From the NCBI RefSeq assembly GCF_019578655.1, contig NC_063261.1, positions 11,726,446 through 11,790,445 of the forward strand: 64,000 nucleotides of DNA, in the 5' to 3' direction. Source of the DNA: Ricinus communis (lineage: Eukaryota; Streptophyta; Magnoliopsida; Malpighiales; Euphorbiaceae). The notes under the pieces were generated by a model that did no database searches, was not told the DNA's origin, and was given only the letters and a program-made list of their open reading frames with translations. The position numbers and the translations under genes were made by a program. Positions 1 through 10,500 of the stretch are shown one piece after another (the first letter of the stretch is position 1; the number at the start of each line of letters is the position of its first letter).

Positions 1-179
1 TCGTTTTTCTCAACACTTTTACATCTAGATATAGATTCTAGAAGGTATTTGATGATAATCATGGATTTTTAATGATATTTATTCAAATTTTAAAGAATTA
101 ATATTAGATATTTATCAATTCTTTTTTGAAAGAGTGAAGATTATTTGTTTCTTTAGGGTTTTCTTTGAAACCCTACCTC

Positions 180-188
180 TATAAATAG
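180..188 (+). promoter_or_regulatory. TATA box of Ogre/Tat-like LTR
   Basis: TATAAATAG lies in a GC-richer context (CCTACCTC before it, a purine-rich GGGGAGAGGGG about 15 bases after). The homologous LTR at 43050-44818 has the same TATAAATAGAAAG on the - strand near 44230. Conservation between two copies supports a retrotransposon core promoter rather than a host gene promoter. Confidence 0.5.
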
Positions 189-915
189 AAAGATATGCCT
201 GGGGAGAGGGGTGGAAAAATAAGAGAGAAAACAGTAACAAAGCTAATATCGATTTCAAAAGAAAGAAAAACTTACGTTCATTAAGGATTTAGGTCATTAA
301 GAAAGAAGGCCACTAAGTAAGAACTGAGATTTGGAAACTTTTTTTAAGTCGAGAGAAGCTTTCTGAATACCACATCCAGCACTGGGTTCCCAACCAATCT
401 TCGACTCAACCGCTTCTTCATATCCTGAAACTAGCAATTACAGTGATAACTTGAGGGTTTCCCAGCATGCATCCATCATCATCAACATCACTCTAAATTG
501 GTTTTCTTTTTTTATGCTTTTTCTTAGAAACATGATTAGGGCTACTTTCTGTTTTATTTTTATGATTAATGTGATTAGATTACTATTTCGTATTAATCTG
601 CATGTTACCAATTTATTAGATTTTGGAATCTAATAATAAGAACATTAGGATTTTTGAAATATGATAATATGCCAAAATTAGGGTTTTGAATCTGATTAGT
701 CACATTCATAGATTATATGATTAGATTTCCCTTTTCGTTATGATTTTGTAATTAAATTAGTTTATAAGGGTTATATGGTTAATTTGCCATTCTTGTTCAT
801 TGTATTCTCAGCTTTTAGAGTTTGTATTAATTTTTAGGGTTTCTAGTTTAATCGATTGTTATTTACTACTTTTATTTTATTCCTTTCATATTCTAATCGC
901 TTTTTTCCTTCCGTG

Positions 916-1150
916 CATGTCAATATCTGCTCTAGGATATAAGGATTACATAAAAAATAAAAGAAGCCAACCTGGATGCCCTAGAGCCGATCGGCTCTAT
1001 GTCTATAGCTAATCGAATCTGCACTCTCTTACCCCATTTTTTGTGTTTTGCGAGTTTTTGATGTACTTCTATCGATTTTGTGTACTGTAGGTAAGTTTTA
1101 GGGCTGTTATTTACAATTTTAATTATAGGATAGGTTGTAATAGTTAGATT
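916..1150. repeat. 235-bp direct repeat, left copy
   Basis: This segment is about 95% identical to 7491-7725, by eye. The two copies have the same length and flank the composite Athila-like element exactly. Each contains the perfect 16-bp palindrome AGAGCCGATCGGCTCT. The pair is far too long for a target-site duplication, so it probably arose by recombination between two copies of the Ogre/Tat LTR. Confidence 0.85.
983..998. repeat. 16-bp perfect palindrome
   Basis: AGAGCCGATCGGCTCT is its own reverse complement. A second copy is at 7558-7573. Variants of the half-site AGAGCCGAT recur near 23727, 43543, 44574 and 61205, all in or beside LTR-type sequence. Its function is unknown. Confidence 0.8.
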
Positions 1151-1160
1151 CTGGTGGTTG

Positions 1161-1655
1161 CTAAGATTTTGATGGTTTTGGGCCATCTAAGCTCCATCCA
1201 AAGGGTGAATGAGTGCTCCACTCTTGATTGTAGGTGCTTCCATATGAGTCATTTGGCCAACTTCCCGTATAATTCACCTGTTCATAGTTATAAGAACAAT
1301 GAGCAACATCACTATACAATGGACAATCATTACTCAAATGTAAACCACAACAAAATTCACAAAAAACTTGAGATGAAAGGATAGGAGTGGAGAGTTGATC
1401 GGTAGCCCTGCAAAACGATTCCACTTGAGCTTCTAAAGATGCACGGGTATCCCAATTTTTAGCACTCTCTTAGTTCCTAATCCCATTTTTCAATGTGTCA
1501 TACAAAGAGTTTAGCATTGAACCTCCTTATCATACACTATCTGAATCATAAACTTAACTAAATAAATATGTACAAATAAAACAGAAATAAATATAAATAA
1601 AAATAAAAAAATGGCTAAATTAACAAATAGCAAAGTTCACTCTAGTTTTCAAACA
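1161..1655 (-). pseudogene. Athila-like gag C-terminal fragment, second copy
   Basis: An 87-codon open stretch (1424-1161) contains the zinc knuckle CEFCCGLHLSNDC (C-x2-C-x3-H-x4-C) followed by the NDSYGSTYNQEW block typical of Athila-type Gag. It duplicates 5598-5936, with an earlier stop upstream. It is separated by a short leader from the primer site at 1658-1674. The N-terminal capsid part of Gag is missing, and the reading frame stops in the adjoining repeat. Not functional. Confidence 0.75.
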
Positions 1656-1657
1656 TT

Positions 1658-1674
1658 CCCCGGCAACGGTGCCA
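1658..1674 (-). other. Primer-binding site, tRNA-Asp type (beside LTR-A)
   Basis: On the - strand the sequence reads TGGCACCGTTGCCGGGG, one change from a perfect complement of the 3' end of plant tRNA-Asp. It lies 6 bases beyond the LTR end at 1681, as expected of a 5' LTR. This LTR therefore served as the 5' LTR for the truncated gag copy on its left. Confidence 0.75.
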
Positions 1675-1680
1675 AAAACT

Positions 1681-3119
1681 TGATGTGTGGTACTTGTGTT
1701 AGCTACAATCTAAGGCAGTGTACCTATCGATGCAGTCTAGCACTAATGGCGAGTATCAAGGTCGTATTCCTCGGGAAAGTGAAAGCCCAGAGTTACTCCT
1801 TTGTTCTTCGTTATATTAACCTAAAATGAATGATGAATAATTTCTAAACTAACTAATAGCTACAAGCTAAGTTCTAAGGGAGATGCACGAGTAATTGATA
1901 ACTAAAATAGCCAAGACAAGAAAGCAAACCTAAAGGGAACCTAAACTAGTTAGCAATCAAACAAAAGAAAAAGGATTGGTGAATCTAATTATGCTACCCG
2001 TGGACAAATTCTTAACCAAATTCGGTTTCTCTCTCGAGATAACCAAATTCCTAAACCTAATAACCTAAAGTTGGAATCTCTTCTTAACGATTGATTCTTA
2101 AATTAGCATTAAGCTTTAATCCGCATCTATTAAGCTTTGTTAATTCTTAATCCAGCTAGTTAATTATCCTTATCTCTAAGCAATTATTAACCAGTTCTTG
2201 CTATTCAAAATTCCAATTGCCAAATGGACTTCTCAATCACACAAAGCAATCTAAACACACAATTCACAATGTCTCATGAATGATGCATTATCCTATTAAT
2301 ATTGAAAGCAAAAAGAATACAAAACTAACCCAAACAATCCAACAATATAATACTAAGCCAACATAGTAAAGAAATCCCAATGGATTTATTCAATCTAGCT
2401 AATCATATTCATTATCAAAATACACAAGAATTCAATTACAACAATGAGTAAAGGTAGATAAAACCCGATTACACCCTTGGATGAGAGTAAATAGCCCCAA
2501 TTCCTCTTGCTCGAATTGAATCAATTCTTGTTCCTCTTGCTCGATTTGAAAACCAATCAACGAACCTCGCCCAATCTCGATCTTTGAAGGGAATCCGATT
2601 GAAACCTTGATCCAAGTCTCATTTTTCCTTGGTTTCAGCCCAGAAAACCCTTAGGGAGATAAAAGTTAGGGTTTTGGGACGTTCTCCCCTGCTCTCTTTC
2701 TTTTTTTCCTCTCTTCTTTCTTTTAACTAATTCTCCCTATCGCCTGCCAACACGGCCGTGTTGGTGGCTGTGTTCCCAACACGGGCTGGTGTTGATGCCC
2801 GTGTTACTCTCTGTGGCCGTGCTCCCTAAAACTTCTGTTTCTTTAATGTTTGAAGCACCAACACAGCCGTGTTGGGAACACGACCACTGTTGAAACCAAC
2901 ACGGCCATGTTCAGCTTCTTCATGCGCATACTTAGCTTGTTTCAGCGCCTTCGGCTTCCAATTATGCTCTAATTCTTCCCTTTATCATTCTTTGACTTCT
3001 TTTGGACCTAATGCACACAAACAGACGCATAGGATGAGTGTTGGGACCAATTCACATCCAAATGTCCATAAAATCATTCTTAAAAACCTCATTTAGATGT
3101 GTGTATTTTACGCACCTCA
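1681..3119 (-). repeat. LTR-A of element 1 (1439 bp)
   Basis: The segment is bounded by TGATGTG at the left and ACCTCA at the right. It is strongly similar to 6100-7490 over its whole length apart from small indels. It includes a GC-rich block near 2741-2910 with the 18-bp perfect palindrome CCAACACGGCCGTGTTGG (2747-2764), in otherwise AT-rich DNA. On the - strand this block lies in the promoter-proximal U3. Divergence from LTR-B indicates an old insertion. Confidence 0.85.
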
Positions 3120-3124
3120 AATAA

Positions 3125-3158
3125 CCCCACACTTAGCTCATTGCTTGTCCTCAAGCAA
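3125..3158 (-). promoter_or_regulatory. Polypurine tract with GAGGAC-loop hairpin
   Basis: On the - strand a perfect hairpin TTGCTT-GAGGAC-AAGCAA (3158-3141) is followed after 6 bases by AAGTGTGGGG (3134-3125), then LTR-A starts at 3119. The purine tract is at the position of the plus-strand primer of an LTR element. The hairpin is identical in element 2 (11994-12011). A related module with a different stem occurs inside each element (4431-4463 and 13438-13469). Confidence 0.75.
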
Positions 3159-4430
3159 TCAAAAGTAAAATAAGGAAAATAAACCACTAAGGAACAACAC
3201 TTAAACTGACAGACAAGCTAGAAAGCTCCTGCACATATCCTTAACAAGCGTAAGTCAAACAGAAAGAAACGAAGCAATCAATTCAAGTATCACAACCAAG
3301 ATGCCAATAATTCGCAAAATACTATCTCAACAAAATTATTCAGAACCAACTCCTCACCAGATTCACTCTAAATCACTCAAAGTGTTTAAAGGGTAGTATT
3401 TAATCGCTCAATGCATCAACTACTGCCTTACTTACTATATGCTTGCTCTCAAATCCTACTCCTACCACTTATGGAGAGTCAACAACCATGTCAAGAGGTC
3501 TTTATAAGGGTTTTAATGGGGATTAGGTAGGGGTAGGTAAATTTGGTAAGAGTTAAACCTATGGTGTTCTGCAATGACATACATGACATGCACACAAGTC
3601 ATAATAATCACAAGGGGTAAACAATGGATAGTAGTCCAAGGTGGGAAATAGGAATCAAGTCAAAATGTTTAGCTCACTTACTTTCTTTCTTTTCATCACC
3701 TTTCCCTCTTATTCTTCTTTTTATATATTTTTCTTCTTTTTTTTTTCTTTTTTTTCTTTTTTTCATAAGGGAAGAACATTCACATAATAGAGTAAATTTC
3801 TTTTTGGATTGAAATAAGCTGCTACAAGATTCCAAAGCTATTCCCAAGATAAAAATTCCCAGTAAAGACAACTCATGTGCAAAATCATAACCCAAAGCAG
3901 AATAAAACTAAGTGGTAATGGAATATGATAAAAAAAATGGTGAAAGAAGGGGTTATCTACATAATCAATAAACGAATGAAGGCTATTTGGCTAGAATGAA
4001 AAACCTAAGTGCCTCTATCATACCAAAGTGTTAAACTCTCCTTGTGGCCCTCATAAGCATTACCGAGCAAGTTCTAAAAGTAAAGACAATAATTGGCACT
4101 CTTAACAAGAAATAAATATAAGCATATAAAGTGTATGCTTACAATTTAGGCTCAATTTCTCACAAGTGTGCTTTTGAGTAGGTTCCAAACAAAAATCATC
4201 AAAACAGAATTAAATAAACCAAAGCAACTTAGTGCAAAACTCAAACTAATTATCTTATGTTCTTCTGTAAAACTCAACACTATCGATTTTACCCGATCAC
4301 ATGGACATAAATAGGATTTCAAAAGCAAGTCAACAGTAAGAGCATTGAAAGAAAGTGAAAAATTTTCAAAATTTTACAAAAAATTGCTCAAAGAATAAAC
4401 AAATAACTGAGATGGGATAAATATCACCCA
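3159..4430 (-). other. Conserved noncoding 3' region of element 1
   Basis: There is no coding potential. The segment includes a T-rich run near 3715-3770. Several blocks match the equivalent region of element 2 (11995-13440): the GTCTTTATAAGG-TTTTAATGGGG area near 3500 versus 12370, and the AGCAAGTTCTA area near 4068 versus 12980. Preservation in two elements that lost their enzymes suggests cis-acting content, but this is inference. Confidence 0.6.
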
Positions 4431-4463
4431 CCCCACACTTGAAGGACACACTATCCTCAGTGT
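4431..4463 (-). promoter_or_regulatory. Internal hairpin plus purine tract module
   Basis: On the - strand ACACT-GAGGAT-AGTGT (4463-4448) forms a perfect 5-bp stem with a GAGGAT loop, followed after 7 bases by AAGTGTGGGG (4440-4431). This repeats the layout of the terminal polypurine tract about 1.3 kb away and could act as a second plus-strand initiation site. That role is inferred from layout only. Confidence 0.55.
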
Positions 4464-4652
4464 ACAAAATATAAGAAATGAAAAAGGAAAAAGAACTAAT
4501 ACTGCCCTGACTATAGCTCTGGAGTGAAAAGAGGTGCATCAACAGAATTATGTCGAGGCGTTGGTCATGTCTGGTGGAGGTGGTACAAATAATAAAATAA
4601 AGAATTAAAATTGAAACTGAAACAAAAATTAAATAAAATATGAAAACTAAAA

Positions 4653-4907
4653 CTAATAAAATGTTTCAAAACAAAAGGTAAAAATATTAGAGATTAAAGA
4701 TAAAAATTTGGGTGCCTCCCAAAAGCGCTTCTTTTTGATGTGATGAGTTTTCTTAGCTGAACTCATGGTGAAAAGCAAACGGGCGTGATCAACGACCATC
4801 CATCCTTTTTCCAAGCAAATGGCTTCAAGTATCCGCTTAGAGGGATAATCATCAATTTCCTCTTCCCGACTATCAAGCAAGCTGCCAGTATGATGGGAAA
4901 AACTCAC
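4653..4907 (-). pseudogene. Athila-like pol C-terminal tail fragment
   Basis: An 84-codon open stretch ends in KKRFWEAPKFLSLI, encoded by the AAAAGAAGCGCTTTTGGGAGGC motif region. This block marks the end of the polyprotein in many Athila/Tat elements; element 2 has the same landmark near 13880-13910. It directly follows the linker ORF (4904-5161), so the entire RT-RNase H-integrase part has been removed between them. Confidence 0.5.
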
Positions 4908-5161
4908 TCCTTGTATAATTGCACGTAGTAATGATGCTCTAGGGGCTCTTCCAATTTGAAAACTGAAGTTTCAACAATTGGAAGGATCGATGGTTGGGCA
5001 ATTTCTTCAGGAGTGTTGTTGGTTTTCTTCAGTCCTTGGCTTGGTTCACTTGCTAGAAGAAACTCGAGCTCCTCCAAGATTTCTTCATTAGATAACTCGT
5101 GCTCATCTTCCATCATCGATGGGACTTGTGAAAAATCCACCAAAAATTCCTCTAACTGCAA
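4904..5161 (-). pseudogene. Athila-like Gag-Pol linker fragment
   Basis: 85 codons, acidic, with EHELSNEEILEELEFLLASE. The same type of segment (EELSNEQVLEQLVSLLATE) precedes the RT in the element at 62230-62892, which places this piece between protease and RT. Here no RT follows. The open stretch overlaps the pol-tail ORF by 4 bases, which shows how close the deletion junction is. Confidence 0.6.
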
Positions 5162-5185
5162 CTCAGCATCATCAACTGTACATTC

Positions 5186-5936
5186 CTATTGATAGTCTTT
5201 CAGAGGAATTATGTTTGCCTCTTCCTTTTCTGGTTCCATCTCCATGTTCAAGAAATTGTCTTGCACAGAAGCATCATCGTCAAACATATTAGATAAACCA
5301 GAAAAATTCTCACCTGAATGCAAAGTGATGGCGCTCAAGTGTTCCTCGGATTCAGTAGCGTTTGATGGAGTTCCCAATGGCTCTTTAGCTAGTAATTTGA
5401 AGATCAAGCCTACTTGATGCTCTATGTTCTTAATTGAAGCTTGTTGACTTTCAAGTACCCTCTCTATTTGTTGGAATCTATCATCAAGACTTGTAATGAA
5501 CCTCATTATCAGCTCCCCCGACACTAACTCTTCATCTTGAGTTGAAGGTGCAAGATTAGGCTGCCTGGATGTGGTTCTTGAGATTCAGGTGGTTACATTA
5601 GCCATCTAAGCTCCATCTAAAGGGTGAATGAGTGCTCCACTCTTGATTGTAAGTGCTTCCATACGAGTCATTTGGCCAACTTCCCGTATAATTCACCTGT
5701 TCATAGTTATAAGAACAATGAGTAACATCACTATATAATGGACAATCATTACTCAAATGTAAACCACAATAAAATTCACAAAAAACTTGAGATGAAAGGA
5801 TAGGAGTGGAGAGATGATCGGTAGCTCTGCAAAACGATTCCACTCGAGCTTCTAAAGATGCAAGGGTATCCCAATTTTTAGCACTCTCTTGGTTCCTAAT
5901 CCCATTTTCCAACGTGTCATACAAAGAGTTTAGCAT
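5186..5936 (-). pseudogene. Athila-like gag, C-terminal half
   Basis: Two open stretches (5936-5598 and 5524-5186) are separated by stops. The first carries a zinc knuckle CEFYCGLHLSNDC (C-x3-C-x2-H-x4-C as read; the duplicate at 1161 reads C-x2-C-x3-H-x4-C) and the NDSYGSTYNQEW block. The second has a glutamine-rich coiled segment and ITLHSGENF, equivalent to the AITLRSG end of Athila Gag. The capsid domain is missing: the ORF begins almost directly after the leader. It lies 140 bases from the primer site. Residual Gag, not functional. Confidence 0.7.
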
Positions 5937-6076
5937 TGAACCTCCTTATCATCCACTATCTGAATCATAAACTTAACTAAATAAATATGTACAAACAAAA
6001 CAGAAATAAATATAAATAAAAATAAAAAAATGGCTAAATTAACAAATAGCAAATTTCACTCTAGTTTTCAAACAAT

Positions 6077-6093
6077 CCCTGGCAACGGCGCCA
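6077..6093 (-). other. Primer-binding site, tRNA-Asp type
   Basis: On the - strand the sequence reads TGGCGCCGTTGCCAGGG, complementary to the 3' end of plant tRNA-Asp with one mismatch. It lies 6 bases from the end of LTR-B at 6100. Confidence 0.8.
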
Positions 6094-6099
6094 AAAACT

Positions 6100-7490
6100 T
6101 GATAGGCTAAATTGTGTTAGCTACAATCTAAGGCATTGTACTTATCGATGCAGTCTAGCACTAATGGCGAGTATCAAGGTCGTATTCCTCGGGAAAGTGA
6201 AAGCCCAGTGTTACTCCTTTGTTCTTTGTTATATTAACCTAAAATTAGTGATGAATAATTTTTAAACTAACTAATAGCTACAAGCTAAATTCTAAGGGAG
6301 ATGCATGAGTAATTGATAACTAAAATAACCAAGACAAGAAAGCAAACCCAAAGGGAACCTAAACTAGTTGGCAATCAAACAACAAATAAAGGATTGGTGA
6401 GTCTAATTATGCTACCCGTGGACGAATTCTTAACCTAATAACCTAAAGTTGGAATCTCTTCTTAACGATTGATTCTTAAATTAGCATTAAGCTTTAATCC
6501 GCATCTATTAAGCTTTGTTAATTCTTAATCCGGCTAGTTAATTATCCTTATCTCTAAGCGATTATTAACCAGTTCTTGCTATTCAAAATTTCAATTGCCA
6601 AATGGACTTCTCAATCACACAAAGCAATCTAAACACACAATTCACAATGTCTCATGAATAATGCATTATCTTATTAATGCGAGCGAGAGAAGAATACAAA
6701 ACTAATCCAAACAATCCAACAATATAATACTAAGCCAACATAGTAAAGAAATCCCAATGGATTTATTCAATCTAGCTAATCATGTTCATTATCAAAATAC
6801 ACAAGAATTCAATTACAACAATGAGTAAAGGTAGAGAAAACTCGATTATACCCTTGGATGAGAGTAAACAGCCCCAATTCCTCTTGCTCAAATTGAATCG
6901 ATTATTGTTCCTCTTGCTCGATCTGAAAATCAATCAACGAACCTCGCCCAATCTTCAATCTTTGAAGGGAATTCGATTGAAACCTTCATCCAAGTCTCCT
7001 TTTCCCTTAGTTCCAGCTCATAAAACCCTTAGAGAGAGAAAAATTAGGGTTTTGGATGTTCTCCCCTGCTCTCTTTCTTTTTTTCCTCTCTTCTTTCTTT
7101 TAACTAATTCCCCTTGTCACCTGCCAACACGGCCGTGTTGGTGGCCGTGTTCCCAATACAGGCTGGTGTTAATACTCGTGTTACTCTCTGTGGCCGTGCT
7201 CCCTAAAACTTATGTTTCTTTGATGTTTGAAGCACCAACACGGCTGTGTTGGTGCCCGTGTTGAAACCAACACGGCCATGTTCAGCTTCCTCATGCGCAT
7301 ACTTAGCTTGTTTCGGCAGCTTCGGCGTCCAATTATGCTCCAATTCTTCCCTTTATCATTCTTTGACTTCTTTTGGACCTAATGCACGCAAAAAGACGCA
7401 TAGGGTGAGTGTTGGGACCAATTCACATCCAAATGTCCATAAAATCATTCTTAAAAACCTCATTTAGATGTGTGTATTTTACGCATATCA
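6100..7490 (-). repeat. LTR-B of element 1 (1391 bp)
   Basis: This is the 5' LTR on the - strand, with ends TGATAGG...CATATCA. It is a close match to LTR-A. The GC-rich block at 7116-7290 includes the same 18-bp palindrome (7124-7141). LTR-B lacks about 45 bases present in LTR-A, for example near 2025-2045. Ogre/Tat LTR sequence resumes immediately at 7491. Confidence 0.85.
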
Positions 7491-7725
7491 CATGTCAGAA
7501 TCGGCTCTAGGATATAAGGATTACACAAAAAATCAAAGAAGCCAACCTGGATGCCCTAGAGCCGATCGGCTCTATGTCTATAGCTGATCAAATCTGCACT
7601 CCCTTACCCCATTTTTTGTGTTTTGCGAGTTTTTGATGTACTTCTGTCGATTTTGTGTATTGTAGGTAAGTTTTAGGGCTTTTATTTACAATTTTAATTG
7701 TAGGATAGGTTGTAATAGTTAGATT
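7491..7725. repeat. 235-bp direct repeat, right copy
   Basis: About 95% identical to 916-1150, with the same 16-bp palindrome at 7558-7573. It begins at the first base after LTR-B. Confidence 0.85.
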
Positions 7726-8402
7726 TATCTTTCTGCTCTTTATTTTATTTATTTCTTAGTTTAATGTATGATTAATAATTGGAACATGACTGCTTAATTA
7801 AAAAATGAACATATAGACTTTATGTTAAAATTGGACCCAACATGAAACAGTAATCCAGTAGGCTAATCAATATTAATTGGACTTAAACTTTAAAATTAAA
7901 GTAGACTTAGTGGGCTTTACCATGTTTTTAGTTAGGATTTGGCGATATTAGAATTAGGTTCACACAAAATGAGCCTTATCATAATGTGTAGTCCATCAAG
8001 GATTAAGACTTGGAAAGACATAACTAGTAAACGGGCTAGACTAGGAAAGCCTTATACATAATTAACTAGCAAGCTAAGTAAATTATATGTGTTATTTGGT
8101 ATGCTTGTATATGAATTGTTGTGTTTATAGGGAATAATTTGTTAAACAATAAATTTAAAGACTAAGATACATAAATAAAGAAGTTGGCTTCTGGATCCAT
8201 CTCTGGATTTATGGCGTAAGCTTCCTTATGGAATCTGAGAAATGCCACTCATTAGTAAAAGTGTCCTAGTGATTACCCGGGTGGCGACTCCCATCTCCGT
8301 GCTAGTTTTAGTGATTAGTTAATGTGTTCCCGATTAGGTTGAAAAGCCTTACAGCGCCTTACGCTAAAGGCACTTGGGTGCGCGCCCGAAACCACTGCCC
8401 AC
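7726..8402 (+). mobile_element. Ogre/Tat-like 5' LTR, 3' part
   Basis: The segment is homologous, in reverse orientation, to 20487-21112 and 60441-61145, sharing blocks such as GATTAGGTTGAAAAGCCTTAC and the GGTGGCGACTCCCATCTC area. It ends just before a primer site. It belongs to the same LTR as 1-1150. Confidence 0.7.
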
Positions 8403-8420
8403 AGTAGCGACTCCACTAGA
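8403..8420 (+). other. Primer-binding site, tRNA-Arg-like (degenerate)
   Basis: AGTAGCGACTCCACTAGA is the decayed version of TGGCGACTCCACTAGG found in the sister copy at 60422-60439. A TGGCGACTCC-type site complementary to tRNA-Arg is reported for Ogre elements; I rely on memory for that assignment. Leader sequence without coding potential follows to about 9090 and matches 59650-60420. Confidence 0.55.
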
Positions 8421-9090
8421 GATAAGAAAAGCTGATTCCAGTGTATGTTTGTCTTTAATGTTATTATTTAACAGACTATTCTTGTATCACTACACCATTT
8501 TCACATATTGTGCACTTTGGTCCCTATAGCCCTGATGGTGTCGATTAGTGGTTCCTTGGTTCCACTCAAACCCTAGAATTGCTACACTAGCTAACCATCA
8601 CTCATAAATAATGAGTGAATTTCCATAGACCCTTGACTGGGGAGATGAACTAAGGAAGAACACTTTTTATAAACTAAGGAAGAACACTTTTTACTTGTGG
8701 GAACCTTTTATCTTTACCCACGACTCAGCTCATGTTAATGACTATAATAATCTCCCTTAGAAACCCTATTGCTTACTATTTGAGATGATTCTTTTTATAA
8801 GTACTTAAGCCCAAATATTGAAAGGCCTTGGCCTAGACCCAAAATCCTAGAGAAGAAAGACCTACCATGAATAGTGTACGGGAGTAATAAGGTTGGAAGG
8901 ATGAATTGTATATTATTATGTGTGCTAACCCCTTTTCTTCTATCTTTATGCATTGGACATGGATCATGCATCTCACGGATCACATGCATCATACTAACCC
9001 TTGTTTTTAGCCATATAGATTCTCTTGTGGGTTGGAAGAGGCAAGATAATGGGAGATTGGAAAGAGTGCCTATTTCTTCGAGAATCTGAG

Positions 9091-10500
9091 CTGTGTTAGA
9101 ATATCTTGAAAGACCAAGATGCCAAACTACTGAAGCTACATCTAAAATGGCTAACGAGAAGCTAAGATGTTGAGATCCTGAAGAACACCATCATCGACGA
9201 TTTGAGGGGTGTGATCCGGGAAGAACTCTAGGAACTCTTAGCTGTAATGGTTGCAAACTAAGTCCCACCTGCTGATCCTTGTTGACCCCGTTGTAGTTGT
9301 CGCTGAGACTGTTGCTGCCACTATAGTTGCTACTGCCATTGTGGCCAATGCTAATGCTGGAGACCCAGCCAGAAGGAGAGTGCCCCAGAGCTTTTAGAAC
9401 TTTGATGAGTTTATGCTAGACCATACCAAGAGGGACGCTGCCCTTGCCACCAATGATGCTGTGAGTGGCCTGAGCACCATGCTTGACAAAATATGGGGTA
9501 ATGCTAGAAATCAAAGATTTGGACCCTACCTATGATTTTGAAGAATTGGTTCTGACAGGAGAAGATAAGTTGCCTGTGAAGTTTAGAATGCCCGAGATGA
9601 ACAAGTTCAATGGGACTAGTGATCCGAAACTTCATTTAAAGCAGTATGTAACTATCATGTGAACTAGTCAGCTGAGCAGGACCCAAATTGTCAAGCTATT
9701 CGTATTGTCTCTTGAAGGATCCACTGTCAACTAGTACCATGGTTTGAAAAAATCCACCAAAGCTGAATGGCGTGATTTATGTAATTCTTTTATCAGACAG
9801 TATGATTACAATACTCATTTGGAAGTGTCGATTAGGGATCTATAGTCCACAAAGCAAAAACCAAATGAGTCTTCCTCTGATTTCTTAACCAGATTGAGGA
9901 ATAAGGCTGGACAAATAAAGAACAAGCCCTCTGAAAAGGACCAAGTTCATATGATGGTCCAAAACTATCTTATAGGGTGGGTTGAAAGGCTAAAAATGAT
10001 GAACCCCAAAAACCTGCATGGATCTGCGCAATGATGGGCTACAAGTCGAGGAAATTAAAAACGACAAAAGAAAAACTGTGAGAACCGATGGAAGGACGAA
10101 TTACCAAGCTAGAGGGAGCAGGAACCTAGATGTGAATGTTGTGCAAAAATCGAGAAAGTTCTCCAACTTCAAACAACCTTTCTCAAATATCTTCGAGAGA
10201 TTGGTACAAAATTGATTCTCCAACCTACTAGGTCAGCTTTTAGGAAAATTTAACTTCAAGATTCGAAATTCGAGACCTCCTATGGCTGATATCCGAATTA
10301 AAGATATTGTGCCAAGTGGTTGGAGGTCAGACGACGATCAAGCCGCCTATGAACCTTCTCTTTTAGAGGTTTGGAAAGAAGGGGAAAAGAAGTCGGTCAT
10401 GGCTATCGACATATGGTATAGCTCTAGGGATGAGTGTGAAATCCAAGATGCCGAGGCCAAGGACATTTGGGTTGAAAACGTCTCTGATAAAGAAGGAAGC
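9091..10500 (+). pseudogene. Ogre/Tat-like gag (interrupted)
   Basis: Conceptual translation of 9530-10215 gives a Tat-type Gag core. It has FRMPEMNKFNGTSDPKLHLK, then a W-x-DLCNSFIRQYDYNTH block and the SDFLTRLRNKAGQ-like segment, with stops near 9661, 9734 and 9843. The downstream part (10018-10215) matches the - strand copy at 58541-58734 (KRKTVRTDGRTNYQ, KFSNFKQPFS). An open 73-codon stretch (10282-10503) continues toward the protease. Athila element 2 cuts the gene at 10500 and the frame resumes at 18108. Inactive. Confidence 0.75.
10496..10500. repeat. Target-site duplication of element 2, left
   Basis: GAAGC here and at 18108-18112 directly abut the two LTR ends. A 5-bp duplication is the normal footprint of Ty3/gypsy integrase. 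Confidence 0.9.

Larger units (their letters stand above)
1..1150 (+). mobile_element. Long LTR of Ogre/Tat-like Ty3/gypsy element, 5' part
   Basis: No coding region is supported here. The stretch is an AT-rich LTR fragment. The order of a TATA box near 180, a blocky leader near 310-490 and an AGAGCCGAT palindrome near 983 is matched, in reverse orientation, by 43500-44260. The same LTR resumes at 7491 after the Athila insertion and ends at a primer site at 8403. Very long LTRs are known for Ogre elements; assigning this one to that family is inference from the downstream gag and RT. The true LTR start lies outside the window. Confidence 0.55.
1151..7490 (-). mobile_element. Composite nonautonomous Athila-like Ty3/gypsy element (element 1)
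   Basis: Reading down the - strand, the order is LTR (7490-6100), primer site, gag C-terminal part, linker, pol tail, conserved noncoding region, polypurine tract, second LTR (3119-1681), then a second primer site and a second copy of the gag fragment (1655-1161). The LTRs share TG...CA ends. RT, RNase H and integrase are absent, so mobilisation would need an autonomous partner. The extra PBS-gag piece beyond the second LTR shows that this is not one simple insertion but the remains of two elements sharing an LTR. It is embedded in an Ogre/Tat LTR and flanked by the 235-bp repeats. Confidence 0.85.

Noticed and set aside
451..1012. Short + strand ORFs of 60-70 codons near the left edge
   Set aside because: They lie in AT-rich LTR sequence, have hydrophobic low-complexity products, and the homologous LTR at 43051-44818 does not keep them open.
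2869..3096. 75-codon + strand ORF, repeated at 7246-7467
   Set aside because: It is a shadow of the repeated LTR on the opposite strand; similarity of the two products only reflects LTR identity.
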